In this document: positions 24,577-32,890 of the stretch, piece by piece
Layout: each line of letters begins with the position of its first letter
How positions within the stretch are numbered: the first letter of the stretch is position 1
Source of the DNA: Methylobacterium aerolatum
GTDB lineage: Bacteria; Pseudomonadota; Alphaproteobacteria; Rhizobiales; Beijerinckiaceae
Direction: 5' to 3'
NCBI RefSeq assembly: GCF_022179085.1
Contig: NZ_BPQE01000012.1
Coordinates: forward strand, 1-64,000
Length of the DNA stretch: 64,000 nucleotides
Translations under genes and position numbers: made by a program
The notes under the pieces: model-generated
The model's database searches: none
Seen by the model: the letters and a program-made list of their open reading frames with translations, nothing else
Told to the model about the DNA's origin: nothing

Positions 24577-26169
24577 ATGCCGGCTCGGACGTGGTGGAAG
24601 AACGGGGTGATCTACCAGATCTACCCGTGGTCGTTGCAGGACACGGACGGTGACGGCATCGGGGACCTCGCCGGCATCCGCAGCCGGCTCGACCACATCG
24701 TCGAGTTGGGCGTGGATGCGATCTGGATTTCGCCGATCTACCCCTCGCCGATGGCCGACAACGGCTACGACGTCGCCGATTACTGCGACATCAACCCCCT
24801 CTTCGGCACGCTGGCCGATTTCGACGCGCTGATCGCCGACGCTCATGCGCGGGGGCTGAAGCTGATCCTCGATTTCGTGCCGAACCACACCTCGGACGAG
24901 CACCCGTGGTTCGTCGAAAGCCGCGCGTCCCGCACCAACCCGAAACGCGATTGGTACATCTGGCGCGATGCCAAGCCGGACGGCTCGCCGCCCAACAACT
25001 GGCTGAGCAATTTCGGCGGCCCGGCCTGGCAATGGGACGAGACCACCGGCCAATATTATTATCACGCCTTCCTGACGAAGCAGCCCGACCTGAACTGGCG
25101 CAACCCCGACGTGCGCCAGGCGATGTACGACGCCCTGCGCTTCTGGCTCGACCGGGGCGTCGACGGCTTCCGCGTCGACGTGATCTGGCACCTGATGAAG
25201 GACGCGGATTTCCGCGACAACCCGCCCAATCCCGCGTGGCATCCCGGGCGCCCCGAGATCGACAGCCTGCTGCAGATCCACTCGACCGATCAGCCCGAGA
25301 TCCACGCGGTGATCGCCGAGATGCGGCAGGTGCTCGACGCCTATCCGCAGCGCGTGCTGATCGGCGAGATCTATCTGCCGATCGAACGGCTGGTCACCTA
25401 TTACGGCCGCGACCTCACGGGCGCGCACCTGCCGTTCAACTTCCAGCTCATTCAGGCCGCCTGGAACGCGCCTGCCATCACGCGGCTGATCCAGGACTAC
25501 GAAGCCGCCCTGCCGGAGGGAGGCTGGCCGAATTGGGTCCTCGGCAACCACGACCAGCCGCGCATCGCCGCCCGGGTCGGCGACACCCAGGCCCGCGTAG
25601 CCGCCATGCTGCTCCTGACCCTGCGGGGGACGCCGACCCTGTATTACGGCGACGAGATCGGGCTCGCCCGCGTCGACATCCCGCCCGATCGGGTCCAGGA
25701 CCCTTGGGAGAAGTCCGAGCCCGGCCTCGGCTTCGGCCGTGATCCGCAGCGCACGCCGATGCAGTGGGATGCGAGCCCCGGCGCCGGTTTCACGACCGGG
25801 GTGCCCTGGCTGCCGCTGTCGGCGGACCGGGCCGTGCGCAACGTCGCGGCCCTGTCGGACGATCCCGGCTCGATCCTCACCCTCTACCGCCGGCTCCTCG
25901 CGCTCCGCCGGGGCACATCGGCCCTGTCGATCGGCGACTACCGGGCGATAGGGAACGACGGCGCGGTGCTCGGCTTCGAGCGAACGGGCGCCGGAGAGAC
26001 GATCGCGGTGATCCTCAATTTCGGGGCCGAGCCGGCCGACTGGACCCTGCCGGAGGGGCGAAGGGGACATGTGCTGTTGACGACGATGCTGGACCGGGAG
26101 GGCGAACCGGCCGGGCCCGTGATCCGGCTGCGTCCGAATGAGGGGCTGATCGTTCGGTTGACCGAGTAG
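24577..26169 (+). CDS. GH13 alpha-glucosidase
   Basis: This 530-residue exo-acting GH13 enzyme begins WWKNGVIYQIYPWSLQDTDG. Its catalytic residues are Asp in VDGFRVDVIWHLMKD (about 200), Glu in VLIGEIYLPIE (about 263) and Asp in WVLGNHDQPR (about 325). The N-terminal calcium or structural motif DTDGDGIGDLAGI and RTPMQWDASPGAGF are typical of bacterial oligo-1,6-/alpha-glucosidases. AGAAGGGGG precedes the ATG at 24577. It probably cleaves short alpha-glucosides such as maltose, sucrose or trehalulose-type sugars to glucose in the cytoplasm, as no signal peptide is present. Together with the TreS-like enzyme and the MFS protein downstream it forms a small alpha-glucoside module. Confidence 0.9.
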   Translation: MPARTWWKNGVIYQIYPWSLQDTDGDGIGDLAGIRSRLDHIVELGVDAIWISPIYPSPMADNGYDVADYCDINPLFGTLADFDALIADAHARGLKLILDFVPNHTSDEHPWFVESRASRTNPKRDWYIWRDAKPDGSPPNNWLSNFGGPAWQWDETTGQYYYHAFLTKQPDLNWRNPDVRQAMYDALRFWLDRGVDGFRVDVIWHLMKDADFRDNPPNPAWHPGRPEIDSLLQIHSTDQPEIHAVIAEMRQVLDAYPQRVLIGEIYLPIERLVTYYGRDLTGAHLPFNFQLIQAAWNAPAITRLIQDYEAALPEGGWPNWVLGNHDQPRIAARVGDTQARVAAMLLLTLRGTPTLYYGDEIGLARVDIPPDRVQDPWEKSEPGLGFGRDPQRTPMQWDASPGAGFTTGVPWLPLSADRAVRNVAALSDDPGSILTLYRRLLALRRGTSALSIGDYRAIGNDGAVLGFERTGAGETIAVILNFGAEPADWTLPEGRRGHVLLTTMLDREGEPAGPVIRLRPNEGLIVRLTE

Positions 26170-26207
26170 GGCCCTCATCGGACCGGGCGATGCGGGGAGC
26201 GGACGCC

Positions 26208-27389
26208 ATGGAGACGACAACGCCCCGGAGGCGCGTCCTGTCGGGCTCGTTTCCCGCCTTCGTGCTGCTGCAGGGCGCGCTCTACGCCGCCTACGGCACC
26301 GTCTCGCCCTTCCTCCCGAGCTTCCTCGGCGAGCGCGGCCTCTCGCCCGGTGAGATCGGCATCGCGCTCGCGGCGGGGACGCTGATGCGCATCGCGGCGG
26401 GTCCGATCACCGGTCACGTCGCGGACCGCTACGCCGCCACGCGGGGTGTGCTCGGCATCGCCGCCGCCGCCTCGGGGCTGATCGCCTTCGCCTATCTCGC
26501 CGGCGTCGGCTTCTGGCCGATGCTGGTGGTGAGCGTGCTGCACGCAGGCGCCACCGCGGCCCTCGCACCGCTCGCCGATGCGCTCGCCCTCGCCGCCGCG
26601 GAGCGCGAGGGGACGTTCTCCTACGGCTGGGTCCGGGGCGCGGGCTCCGCAGCCTTCGTCCTCGGAACGCTGGTCTCGGGGCTGCTCATCGGCTGGGCCG
26701 GATTGGCGAGCATCGTCGTGTCGTGCGGCCTGCTGTTCCTGCTGACGGCGGCTGCGACGGCGTGCGTCCCGCGCGCGCCGGCACGGACAGGGCTTCCGAG
26801 CCTCGGCTTCGGCGGGTTGCGCGAACTCCTCGCCCTTGCGCCGTTCCGGCGCATGTCGGTGGTGGCGGCGCTCATCATCGGCAGCCATGCCCTGAACGAC
26901 GGCTTCGCGGTGATCCGCTGGCGGGAGGCCGGCATCGGCCCGGGCGCGATCAGCCTGCTCTGGTCCGAGGCGGTCGCCTCGGAGGTCGTCGTTTTCGTCC
27001 TCGTTGGCCCCTGGCTGCTGGCGCGCTTGGGCACGGCCCGGGCGGCGATGCTGGCGGCCGGGATGGGCGTCCTGCGCTGGTCCGTCATGGCCACGACCGT
27101 CTCGGTTCCGGTTCTGGCCATGGTCCAGCCGACGCATGGGTTCACCTTCGCGCTGCTGCACCTCACCGCCATGCATCTGTTCGCCGGGGTCGTTCCGGAG
27201 CGGCTCGCGGCGAGCGCGCAGACGCTCTACGGCAACCTCGGTCTCGGCGTGGCGTCGGCGGCCCTGACCGCCATGGGCGGCCTGCTGTACGGCGCCTTCG
27301 GCGCCGGGGCGTTCTGGGTCATGGCCGCGCTGTGCGCCCTTGCCCTCCCGTTCGCCCGCCGCCTGCACGCGAAGCCGGTTCTACGATGA
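26208..27389 (+). CDS. MFS transporter
   Basis: This 393-residue membrane protein has about twelve hydrophobic segments and the MFS loop-2/3 motif GHVADRYAATRG. The start ASFPAFVLLQGALYAAYGTVSPFLPSFL-like segment and YGWVRGAGSAAF resemble the HcaT/LacY-like (MFS_1_like) branch of sugar and phenylpropionate permeases. The ATG at 26208 is preceded by GGGGAG eight bases upstream. An ATG at 26190 is possible but less well placed. Its position 38 bases after the alpha-glucosidase suggests uptake or export of an alpha-glucoside, but the substrate cannot be assigned. Confidence 0.88.
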   Translation: METTTPRRRVLSGSFPAFVLLQGALYAAYGTVSPFLPSFLGERGLSPGEIGIALAAGTLMRIAAGPITGHVADRYAATRGVLGIAAAASGLIAFAYLAGVGFWPMLVVSVLHAGATAALAPLADALALAAAEREGTFSYGWVRGAGSAAFVLGTLVSGLLIGWAGLASIVVSCGLLFLLTAAATACVPRAPARTGLPSLGFGGLRELLALAPFRRMSVVAALIIGSHALNDGFAVIRWREAGIGPGAISLLWSEAVASEVVVFVLVGPWLLARLGTARAAMLAAGMGVLRWSVMATTVSVPVLAMVQPTHGFTFALLHLTAMHLFAGVVPERLAASAQTLYGNLGLGVASAALTAMGGLLYGAFGAGAFWVMAALCALALPFARRLHAKPVLR

Positions 27390-27446
27390 CGGGAGAGCCC
27401 GAAGGCCCCTTCCCCCCGGCGGAGACCGGCACTCCACCCGCCCACG

Positions 27447-27475
27447 GCCGCCGCCTGAACGGCGTATCCGGCGGC
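27447..27475. terminator. Hairpin between the MFS and TRAP genes
   Basis: GCCGCCG at 27447-27453 and CGGCGGC at 27469-27475 form a 7-base-pair stem with a 15-base loop between two convergent genes. It ends three bases before the stop of the DctM gene. The stem is short and there is no T-run, so it is a weak candidate. Confidence 0.28.
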
Positions 27476-27477
27476 TG

Positions 27478-28761
27478 TCACATCGCCCCGAGCGCCCGGG
27501 GAAGCCACAGGGAGAGGCCGGGCCAGTAGGTGACGAGGATCAGGAACACAAGCATCGTCAACAGCCAGGGCATCACCGCGACGGTCAGCTCGGAGATGCC
27601 CATGTGGGCGATGCCGCTCGCCACGTAGAGGTTGAGCCCGACCGGCGGGTGACAGAGGCCCACCTCCATGTTGACCGCCATGATGATCCCGAAATGGATC
27701 GGATCGATCCCGAGCTTCACCGCGATGGGGAACAGGATCGGCGCCATGATCAGCAGGATCGAGGAGGGCTCCATCACGTTGCCGGCGATCAACAGGATGA
27801 TGTTGACCACGAGTAGGAAGACCAGCGGGCTGAAGTTCATCGCGATCAGCCACGCCGCCATCGTCTGCGGGATGTTCTCGGAAGTCATCAGGAAGGAGAA
27901 CAGCACCGCGTTGGTGATGATGTACAGGAGCATCGCGCTCATGTTCGCGGAGGCGAGGAGCACGCGCGGCACGTCCGACAGCTTCAGGTCGCGGTAGACG
28001 AACACCGCGATGACGAAGGCGTAGACGGCGGCCGTCGCGGCGGCCTCGGTCGGCGTGAAGATCCCGGCATAGATGCCGCCGATCACCATCACCACCAGGA
28101 ACAGGCCCCAGGCGCTCTCGCGGAAGGCGCGCAGGCGCTCCCCCCAGGTGGCCTTCGGCATGCGCGGATAGCCGCGCCGCTTGGCGATGACGAAGGTGAC
28201 GCCCGCCAGCATCGCCGAGAGGACGATGCCTGGCACCACGCCCGCCAGGAACAGGTTGCCGATCGAGGAATTCGTCGACACCCCGTAGAGCACGAGGATG
28301 ATCGAGGGCGGGACGAGGATGCCCAGCGCCCCGGAGGTGGTGATCACCCCGGCGCCGAAGCGGCGCGGATAGCCCTCGGCCACCATGGCGGGCAGGATGA
28401 TGGAGCCGATGGCCACCACCGTCGCCACGCTCGATCCCGACACGGCGGCGAAGAGCGCGCAGGCCACCACCCCGGCGAGGCCGAGGCCGCCCGGCCAGTG
28501 CCCGACGAGGGAGGTGGTGAAGGCGATCATCCGCCGCGCCACGCCGCCATGGGCCAGGAAGTTGCCGGCGAGGATGAAGAACGGGATCGCCATGATCGAG
28601 AAGTTCTCGATCCCGGTGAACAGCTTGAGCGCGACGCTCTCGATGGGCACCTGCGTCAGCGTGAACAGGAAGGTCAGCACCGTCAGGCCGAGCGCGATCG
28701 AGATCGGCATGCCGGTGAGCATCAGGGCGATGAGCAGCCCGAAGATGATCAGGCCGCTCAT
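27478..28761 (-). CDS. TRAP transporter large permease, DctM family
   Basis: This 427-residue polytopic protein has the DctM signature regions PFFILAGNFLAHGGVARRM, AAVSGSSVATVVAIGSI, LGILVPPSIILVLYG and EVGLCHPPVGLNLYVAS. It is the main transport subunit and moves its substrate with sodium ions, receiving it from the DctP protein encoded two genes upstream. The start ATG overlaps the DctQ stop (ATGA). It converges with the MFS gene. Confidence 0.95.
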   Translation of the reverse strand: MSGLIIFGLLIALMLTGMPISIALGLTVLTFLFTLTQVPIESVALKLFTGIENFSIMAIPFFILAGNFLAHGGVARRMIAFTTSLVGHWPGGLGLAGVVACALFAAVSGSSVATVVAIGSIILPAMVAEGYPRRFGAGVITTSGALGILVPPSIILVLYGVSTNSSIGNLFLAGVVPGIVLSAMLAGVTFVIAKRRGYPRMPKATWGERLRAFRESAWGLFLVVMVIGGIYAGIFTPTEAAATAAVYAFVIAVFVYRDLKLSDVPRVLLASANMSAMLLYIITNAVLFSFLMTSENIPQTMAAWLIAMNFSPLVFLLVVNIILLIAGNVMEPSSILLIMAPILFPIAVKLGIDPIHFGIIMAVNMEVGLCHPPVGLNLYVASGIAHMGISELTVAVMPWLLTMLVFLILVTYWPGLSLWLPRALGAM

Positions 28762-29345
28762 GCGGGTCCTCCCTCGCGGCCGAGCTGAACCGGATCGACG
28801 CCCTCCACCGTCGGGACGCCGTCGACATGGGCATGGTCACGGGCGGGAAGATGCCCGGTCGTCCAGTAGCCCCACGCCACCTGCAGGAAGCGGAAGCACA
28901 TCAGATAGGAGCCGAGCGGAATCGCGAGGTAGACGATCCAGACCGGGATCTCCATGTCGGGCGTGGTCTGCTCGGTGTGGCCGATGCGCCAGACGAAGTT
29001 CGTGCCGAGCGTTCCGACGATGCCGGTGAAGAGCGCGCCGGCAGCGAGGCTGAACAGGACCATGGTCCGCCGCGCCCCCGGCGGCAACCGGTTCACCAGC
29101 ACATCGACGCCCACATGGATTCCGGTGCGGACGCCGTAGGCCGCGCCGAACTTCGCGACCCAGATGAACATGTAGATGCACAGTTCCTGGGACCAGCCGA
29201 AGTCGATCCGGTCGGTATAGTCCTGCAGGGCCGGGATGCCGGACAGGAAGCGGTGCACCACGGTGGCGAAGGTGATGACTGTGGCCGCCGCCATCAGCGA
29301 TCCGATCAGCACTTCTTCCAGCCGGTCGAGGATTTTCAGGAACAT
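28758..29345 (-). CDS. TRAP transporter small permease, DctQ family
   Basis: This 195-residue protein has four hydrophobic segments and the DctQ family sequence around WSQELCIYMFIWVAKFGAAYG and GIHVGVDVLVNRLPPGARR. It forms the membrane complex with DctM. It lies between dctP and dctM, with 27 bases to the dctP stop, and overlaps dctM by four bases. The C-terminal 35 residues are hydrophilic and extend slightly beyond the usual end. Confidence 0.93.
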   Translation of the reverse strand: MFLKILDRLEEVLIGSLMAAATVITFATVVHRFLSGIPALQDYTDRIDFGWSQELCIYMFIWVAKFGAAYGVRTGIHVGVDVLVNRLPPGARRTMVLFSLAAGALFTGIVGTLGTNFVWRIGHTEQTTPDMEIPVWIVYLAIPLGSYLMCFRFLQVAWGYWTTGHLPARDHAHVDGVPTVEGVDPVQLGREGGPA

Positions 29346-29372
29346 GGTCGGTCCGGGGGTGCCTCGGCGGGA

Positions 29373-30374
29373 TCAGTTGTTGGGAGCGCCCTCGGTCTCC
29401 TTGTTGAGCGCCGTGATCAGATCCTTGCCGACCCGCGAGGCCATCTCGCGCTGGACCGGCGCCAGAGCCTTGCGCCACGCGGCGTTCTCCGCCTCCGTCG
29501 GGGTGTAGACCTCGGTCTTGCCGGTGGCCCGGATGTCGGCCAGCGCCTTCTCGTTCTGCTTGTCGGCGATCTCGTGCTCGTAGGCCGTCGCGTCCTTGAT
29601 CGCCCCTTCGAGGGTGGTGCGGATGTCGGCGGGCAGGCCGTCCCAGAAGCCCTTGTTCACGATCACCGCGTAGCCGACATAGCCGTGGTAGGTCAGCGTG
29701 GCGTGCTTCTGCACCTCGTTGATCTTCTGGGTCGTGATGTTCGAGGGCGGATTCTCCTGCCCGTCGACGACGCCGGTCTGCAGGGCTTGGTAGAGTTCGG
29801 AGAAGGCCAGCACCTGCGGCAGGGCACCGAGCTGCTTGAACTGCGCCTCCAGGACCTTCGAGGACTGGATCCGGAACTTCAGGCCCTTGACGTCCTCGGG
29901 TCCGTGCATCGGCTTGTTGGACGTGAGGATCTTGAAGCCGTTGTCCCAGTAGCCGAGGCCCTTGATCCCCTTGGTTTCGAGCTTCTTGAACAGGCCCTGG
30001 CCGATCGGCCCGTCCTGCACGCGCCGCAGCGCCTGCTCGTTGGGGAAGATGTAGGGCAGGTCGAAGGCTTCGTATTCCTTCACGCCGAGGGGCCCGAACT
30101 TGCTCGTCGACGGCGCCAGCATCTGCACGGCGCCGAGCTGGAGCATCTCCACCTCTTCCTTGTCCTTGTAGAGTGTGCTGTTCGGATAGATCTCGACCTT
30201 GACCGCACCCTTGGTGCGCTCCTCGGCGAGTTGCTTGAACCGCTCCGCGCCCTGGCCCTTGGGCGTGTCCGTCGTCACGACATGGCTGAACTTGATGACG
30301 ATCGGGGTTTGCGCCGCGGCCGGGGCCGCGAAGGCGAGCGCGCAGACAAAGGCACCGAGGATCCGAACCGTCAT
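29373..30374 (-). CDS. TRAP transporter solute-binding protein, DctP family
   Basis: This 333-residue periplasmic protein has a signal peptide MTVRILGAFVCALAFAAPAAAQ. DctP features are IKFSHVVTTDTPKGQGAERF, the DLPYIFPNEQALRRV segment, KGLKFRIQSSKVLEAQFKQL with the conserved arginine, and AFSELYQALQTGVVDGQENP. GGGAGG lies before the ATG at 30374. The open frame continues 26 codons upstream but is preceded by no such site. This close DctP relative probably binds a carboxylate. The adjacent oxidoreductase and decarboxylase-like genes suggest an organic acid. Confidence 0.94.
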   Translation of the reverse strand: MTVRILGAFVCALAFAAPAAAQTPIVIKFSHVVTTDTPKGQGAERFKQLAEERTKGAVKVEIYPNSTLYKDKEEVEMLQLGAVQMLAPSTSKFGPLGVKEYEAFDLPYIFPNEQALRRVQDGPIGQGLFKKLETKGIKGLGYWDNGFKILTSNKPMHGPEDVKGLKFRIQSSKVLEAQFKQLGALPQVLAFSELYQALQTGVVDGQENPPSNITTQKINEVQKHATLTYHGYVGYAVIVNKGFWDGLPADIRTTLEGAIKDATAYEHEIADKQNEKALADIRATGKTEVYTPTEAENAAWRKALAPVQREMASRVGKDLITALNKETEGAPNN

Positions 30375-30486
30375 CTTGACCTCCCACACCGATCCACGTC
30401 TTCGCGCGGATTGAATTTTGGATAGACTTGCAGGTGAGGGCCGCCGCCGCAAGTACCGATGCGGCGTGACGGCCGTCCCGCCTCGG

Positions 30487-31314
30487 TCAGGCCCCCGGAA
30501 CCCCCGGGGCGCGCCGTGGCGGCTCGTGGAGCCGTACCGCCTCGCCGCCGCCGAGGGGCTCGGCCGGATAGAACGAGCGCACCAGCGGGTCGTGGCCGGG
30601 GACGATCCGGTCCGGGTCGCCCGCGAGCCGCAGGAGCGTCGTCCAGCTCTCCATCATGGCCGCGAGATCGACGACGATGGGAAAGGGGTTCTGCCGCTCC
30701 AGGTTGGCGTAGAAATGCGCGGCGTCGGAGGCGAGGACGACCGGCCCCCGGACCGTGTCCACCCGGACGCATTGCAACCCCCGCGTATGTCCCGGCACGT
30801 GATGCACGCTGAGGCCCGGCGCGATCTCGGCCGCGCCGTCCACGAAGGCGACGCGCCCGTCATAAACCCGCCGGACCATGCTCACGACGTCCTCGACGGC
30901 GAAGGCGGACCTCAGGCGGGCATGGCACATGCAACGCCCGGTGGCGTAGGCCATCTCCTCGTCCTGGAGGTGGAAGGTGGCGTTCGGGAAGGCCCCGAGG
31001 TTGCCGGCATGGTCGTAATGGAGATGGGTGATCACCACGTCGCGGACCGCTTCGGGATCCACGCCGAGCGCCCTCAGGCCCTCCACCGGGTGGCGCAGCA
31101 TGGTGCGCCCGTGCGCCCGGGCCGCCGGCCAGTCGAAGCCCGTATCGACCACCACGGTGCGCTGCGCGTTGCGGCAGACCCAGACGAAGTAGTCGATCGG
31201 CATCGGCCCGTCATGCGGGTCCTCGCCGGGGCCCGGCGGGTAGAGGAGGTTGGCCGAGGCGGGGCGCTCGTGCGTCGCGTAGCGGAGGGCGAGGACCTCG
31301 TAGGGCTCGCCCAC
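30487..31314 (-). CDS. Metallo-beta-lactamase-fold hydrolase, N-acyl homoserine lactonase-like
   Basis: This 275-residue MBL-fold protein has the dinuclear zinc motif VITHLHYDHAGNLG (HxHxDH near residue 98), a later ligand histidine in VHHVPGHTRG, Asp in LASDAAHF and a final PGHD. This pattern is shared with AiiA-type AHL lactonases. The substrate could equally be another lactone or ester of the surrounding pathway. The start is probably the GTG at 31314, with GGGAGG seven bases upstream. A GTG at 31320 overlaps the previous stop (GTGA) but would sit too close to that site. A longer frame to 31398 lies inside the neighbouring gene. Confidence 0.85.
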   Translation of the reverse strand: MGEPYEVLALRYATHERPASANLLYPPGPGEDPHDGPMPIDYFVWVCRNAQRTVVVDTGFDWPAARAHGRTMLRHPVEGLRALGVDPEAVRDVVITHLHYDHAGNLGAFPNATFHLQDEEMAYATGRCMCHARLRSAFAVEDVVSMVRRVYDGRVAFVDGAAEIAPGLSVHHVPGHTRGLQCVRVDTVRGPVVLASDAAHFYANLERQNPFPIVVDLAAMMESWTTLLRLAGDPDRIVPGHDPLVRSFYPAEPLGGGEAVRLHEPPRRAPGVPGA

Positions 31315-31316
31315 GC

Positions 31317-32213
31317 TCACGCCTCCCGTCGGCCGAGGAAGGCGTCGATCGCCGTGTGGTCCGCCGAAGTCCCGAGTTCGGCGAGCGCCTCCGCCCACAG
31401 CGCCGAGACCGCCCCGGAGAGGGGCGCGGCCACGCCCTCATGGCGGGCGAGGTCGTCCGCCGTGCGCAGGTCCTTCGCCATCAGCGCCAGGGAGAAGCCG
31501 GACGTGTAGCTCTGCGGAATCACGAAGGGCTTCAGCTTCACCTCCGTCGAGTTGTTGCGGCCGGTGGAGACGTTGAGGATGTCGGTCATCAAGGTCGGAT
31601 CGAGGCCGAAGCTCCGTCCCACCCGCAGGGCCTCGCAGGCCGCCGTCAGGCCCGCCGCCGAGACGTAGTTGTTGAGCGCCTTCATGGCGTGGCCGGAGCC
31701 GATGGGTCCGGTGGCGAAGATCGACCCGCCCATGACCTCCAGGAGCGGCGTTGCCCGCGCGACGGCCTCCGCCTCGCCCCCGACCATGATGGCGAGCGAC
31801 CCGTCGATGGCGCGCTTGACGCCGCCGGAGACCGGCGCGTCGATCAGGGTGACGCCCTCGGCCGCGAGTTCGGCGGCCAAGTCGCGGGTGCCGACGGGGG
31901 CGGAGGAACTCATGTCCACCACGAGGGTGCCGGAGGCGAGACGGCCCGCGACCCCCTCGGTCTGCGTCAGGAGGGTGCGCACCGCCTTCCCGTCCGGCAG
32001 CATCAGGATGAGGGTGGCGGCCCCCTCCACCGCCGCGCCCGGCTCGGCAACCGCGCGGCCTCCAGCCGCCGCGAAGGCGTCGCGGGCGGCGGGGAACGGA
32101 TCGAAGCCCGTGACGGACCAGCCCGCCTCGACGAGGCGCGTGGCCATGGGCAGGCCCATCTTGCCGAGCCCGAAGAACGCGATGCGCGTGGCGGCCCCGT
32201 CGCGTGTCGTCAT
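31317..32213 (-). CDS. NAD(P)-dependent beta-hydroxyacid dehydrogenase (3-hydroxyisobutyrate dehydrogenase family)
   Basis: This 298-residue enzyme has the Rossmann motif IAFFGLGKMGLPMATRL near the N-terminus, the substrate-binding segment DAPVSGGVKRAIDGSLAIMVGG and the catalytic lysine in SGHAMKALNNYVSA. Members oxidise beta-hydroxyacids such as 3-hydroxyisobutyrate, tartronate or L-threonate. In this cluster it could act on the acid imported by the TRAP system. A palindromic operator lies about 45 bases upstream of its start. It overlaps the MBL hydrolase region at its 3' end. Confidence 0.9.
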   Translation of the reverse strand: MTTRDGAATRIAFFGLGKMGLPMATRLVEAGWSVTGFDPFPAARDAFAAAGGRAVAEPGAAVEGAATLILMLPDGKAVRTLLTQTEGVAGRLASGTLVVDMSSSAPVGTRDLAAELAAEGVTLIDAPVSGGVKRAIDGSLAIMVGGEAEAVARATPLLEVMGGSIFATGPIGSGHAMKALNNYVSAAGLTAACEALRVGRSFGLDPTLMTDILNVSTGRNNSTEVKLKPFVIPQSYTSGFSLALMAKDLRTADDLARHEGVAAPLSGAVSALWAEALAELGTSADHTAIDAFLGRREA

Positions 32214-32257
32214 GGTGGTGTGCCTCCCTGCCGGGCCCCGCCCAGGGGCCGCCGATC

Positions 32258-32270
32258 ATTGTAAGACAAT
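32258..32270. promoter_or_regulatory. Putative GntR/FadR-type operator upstream of the beta-hydroxyacid dehydrogenase gene
   Basis: The sequence ATTGTAAGACAAT is a perfect 5-3-5 palindrome of the TTGTnnnACAA type. Read on the minus strand it gives GATTGTCTTAC, which shares nine of eleven or more bases with elements at 32731 and 39423. On that strand the site also contains TACAAT, a possible -10 box for the gene starting at 32213. Confidence 0.5.
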
Positions 32271-32305
32271 CGGCCCACCGCCCCGGGCCGGTGGGCCGCG
32301 GCGGG

Positions 32306-32698
32306 TCAGGCCGCGGGGACGGCGCCCTCGGCCTTCAGCACCTCGTGGGCCGCCTTGAAGGCGTCGAGCCCGGCCGGGATGCCGCAATAGACCGTCGCGT
32401 GCAGGAGGATTTCCTTGATCTCCTCGACGGAGACACCGTTCGCCAGCGCGCCCTTCACGTGGAGCTTGAGCTCGGCGGGCTTCGAGAGAGCGGTAAGCAT
32501 GGCGAGGTTGAGCATCGAACGCGTCTTCCGGTCGAGGCCGTCCCGCGTCCAGGCGTAGCCCCAGCACCATTCGGTGGTGATGCGCTGGAAGGCCATCATG
32601 AAGTCGTCGGCCTTGGCGAGGCCGCCGTCCACGTACTCGGCGCCGAGCACGGCGCGGCGCACCTCGAGGCCCTTCTGGAATTGCTCGCTTTCAGCCAT
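32306..32698 (-). CDS. Carboxymuconolactone decarboxylase family protein
   Basis: This 130-residue all-helical protein of the CMD/AhpD superfamily has the core EWCWGYAWTRDGLDRKTRSM and the LKLHVKGALANGVSVEEIKE helix, ending with LLHATVYCGIPAGLDAFK. These match PcaC-like 4-carboxymuconolactone decarboxylases and their many unassigned relatives. Real pca genes are not adjacent, so the actual substrate is uncertain. The ATG is preceded by GGAGGACAAC. The promoter region carries the conserved operator at 32731-32751. Confidence 0.88.
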   Translation of the reverse strand: MAESEQFQKGLEVRRAVLGAEYVDGGLAKADDFMMAFQRITTEWCWGYAWTRDGLDRKTRSMLNLAMLTALSKPAELKLHVKGALANGVSVEEIKEILLHATVYCGIPAGLDAFKAAHEVLKAEGAVPAA

Positions 32699-32720
32699 GT
32701 TGTCCTCCGTGGTCGCGCAA

Positions 32721-32751
32721 CCTATACCTGATCGTCAGTCAATCTGACAAT
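32721..32751 (-). promoter_or_regulatory. Probable promoter with GntR/FadR-type operator for the CMD-family gene
   Basis: On the minus strand a -35-like TTGTCA (32745-32750) and a -10-like TATAGG (32721-32726) are 18 bases apart. The spacer is filled by a palindrome, ATCGTCAG-TCAAT-CTGACAAT (32731-32751), with one mismatch between arms. Its minus-strand form TGTCAGATTGACTGAC differs by one base from the element at 39422-39437. The palindrome lies between two divergent units (CMD gene and GntR gene), which suits autoregulation and repression. Confidence 0.6.
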
Positions 32752-32890
32752 CGAGTTTGCGCGACAGGGCAGGCGCGCTGTCCGCGGTCCGGCGGTGGCG
32801 GACGGGGCGCCCGGTCATGGGAATCGTTGCATTTCCGGGCGCCGAACCAGCGCGGCCTCCGGCGGGAATGCTCAGCAGCGGGTGGGTGGG

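Noticed and set aside
32306-32698. Assigning the CMD-family gene as pcaC of the protocatechuate pathway
   Set aside because: No other pca gene is present, and CMD-family proteins have many roles, so no gene symbol was given.
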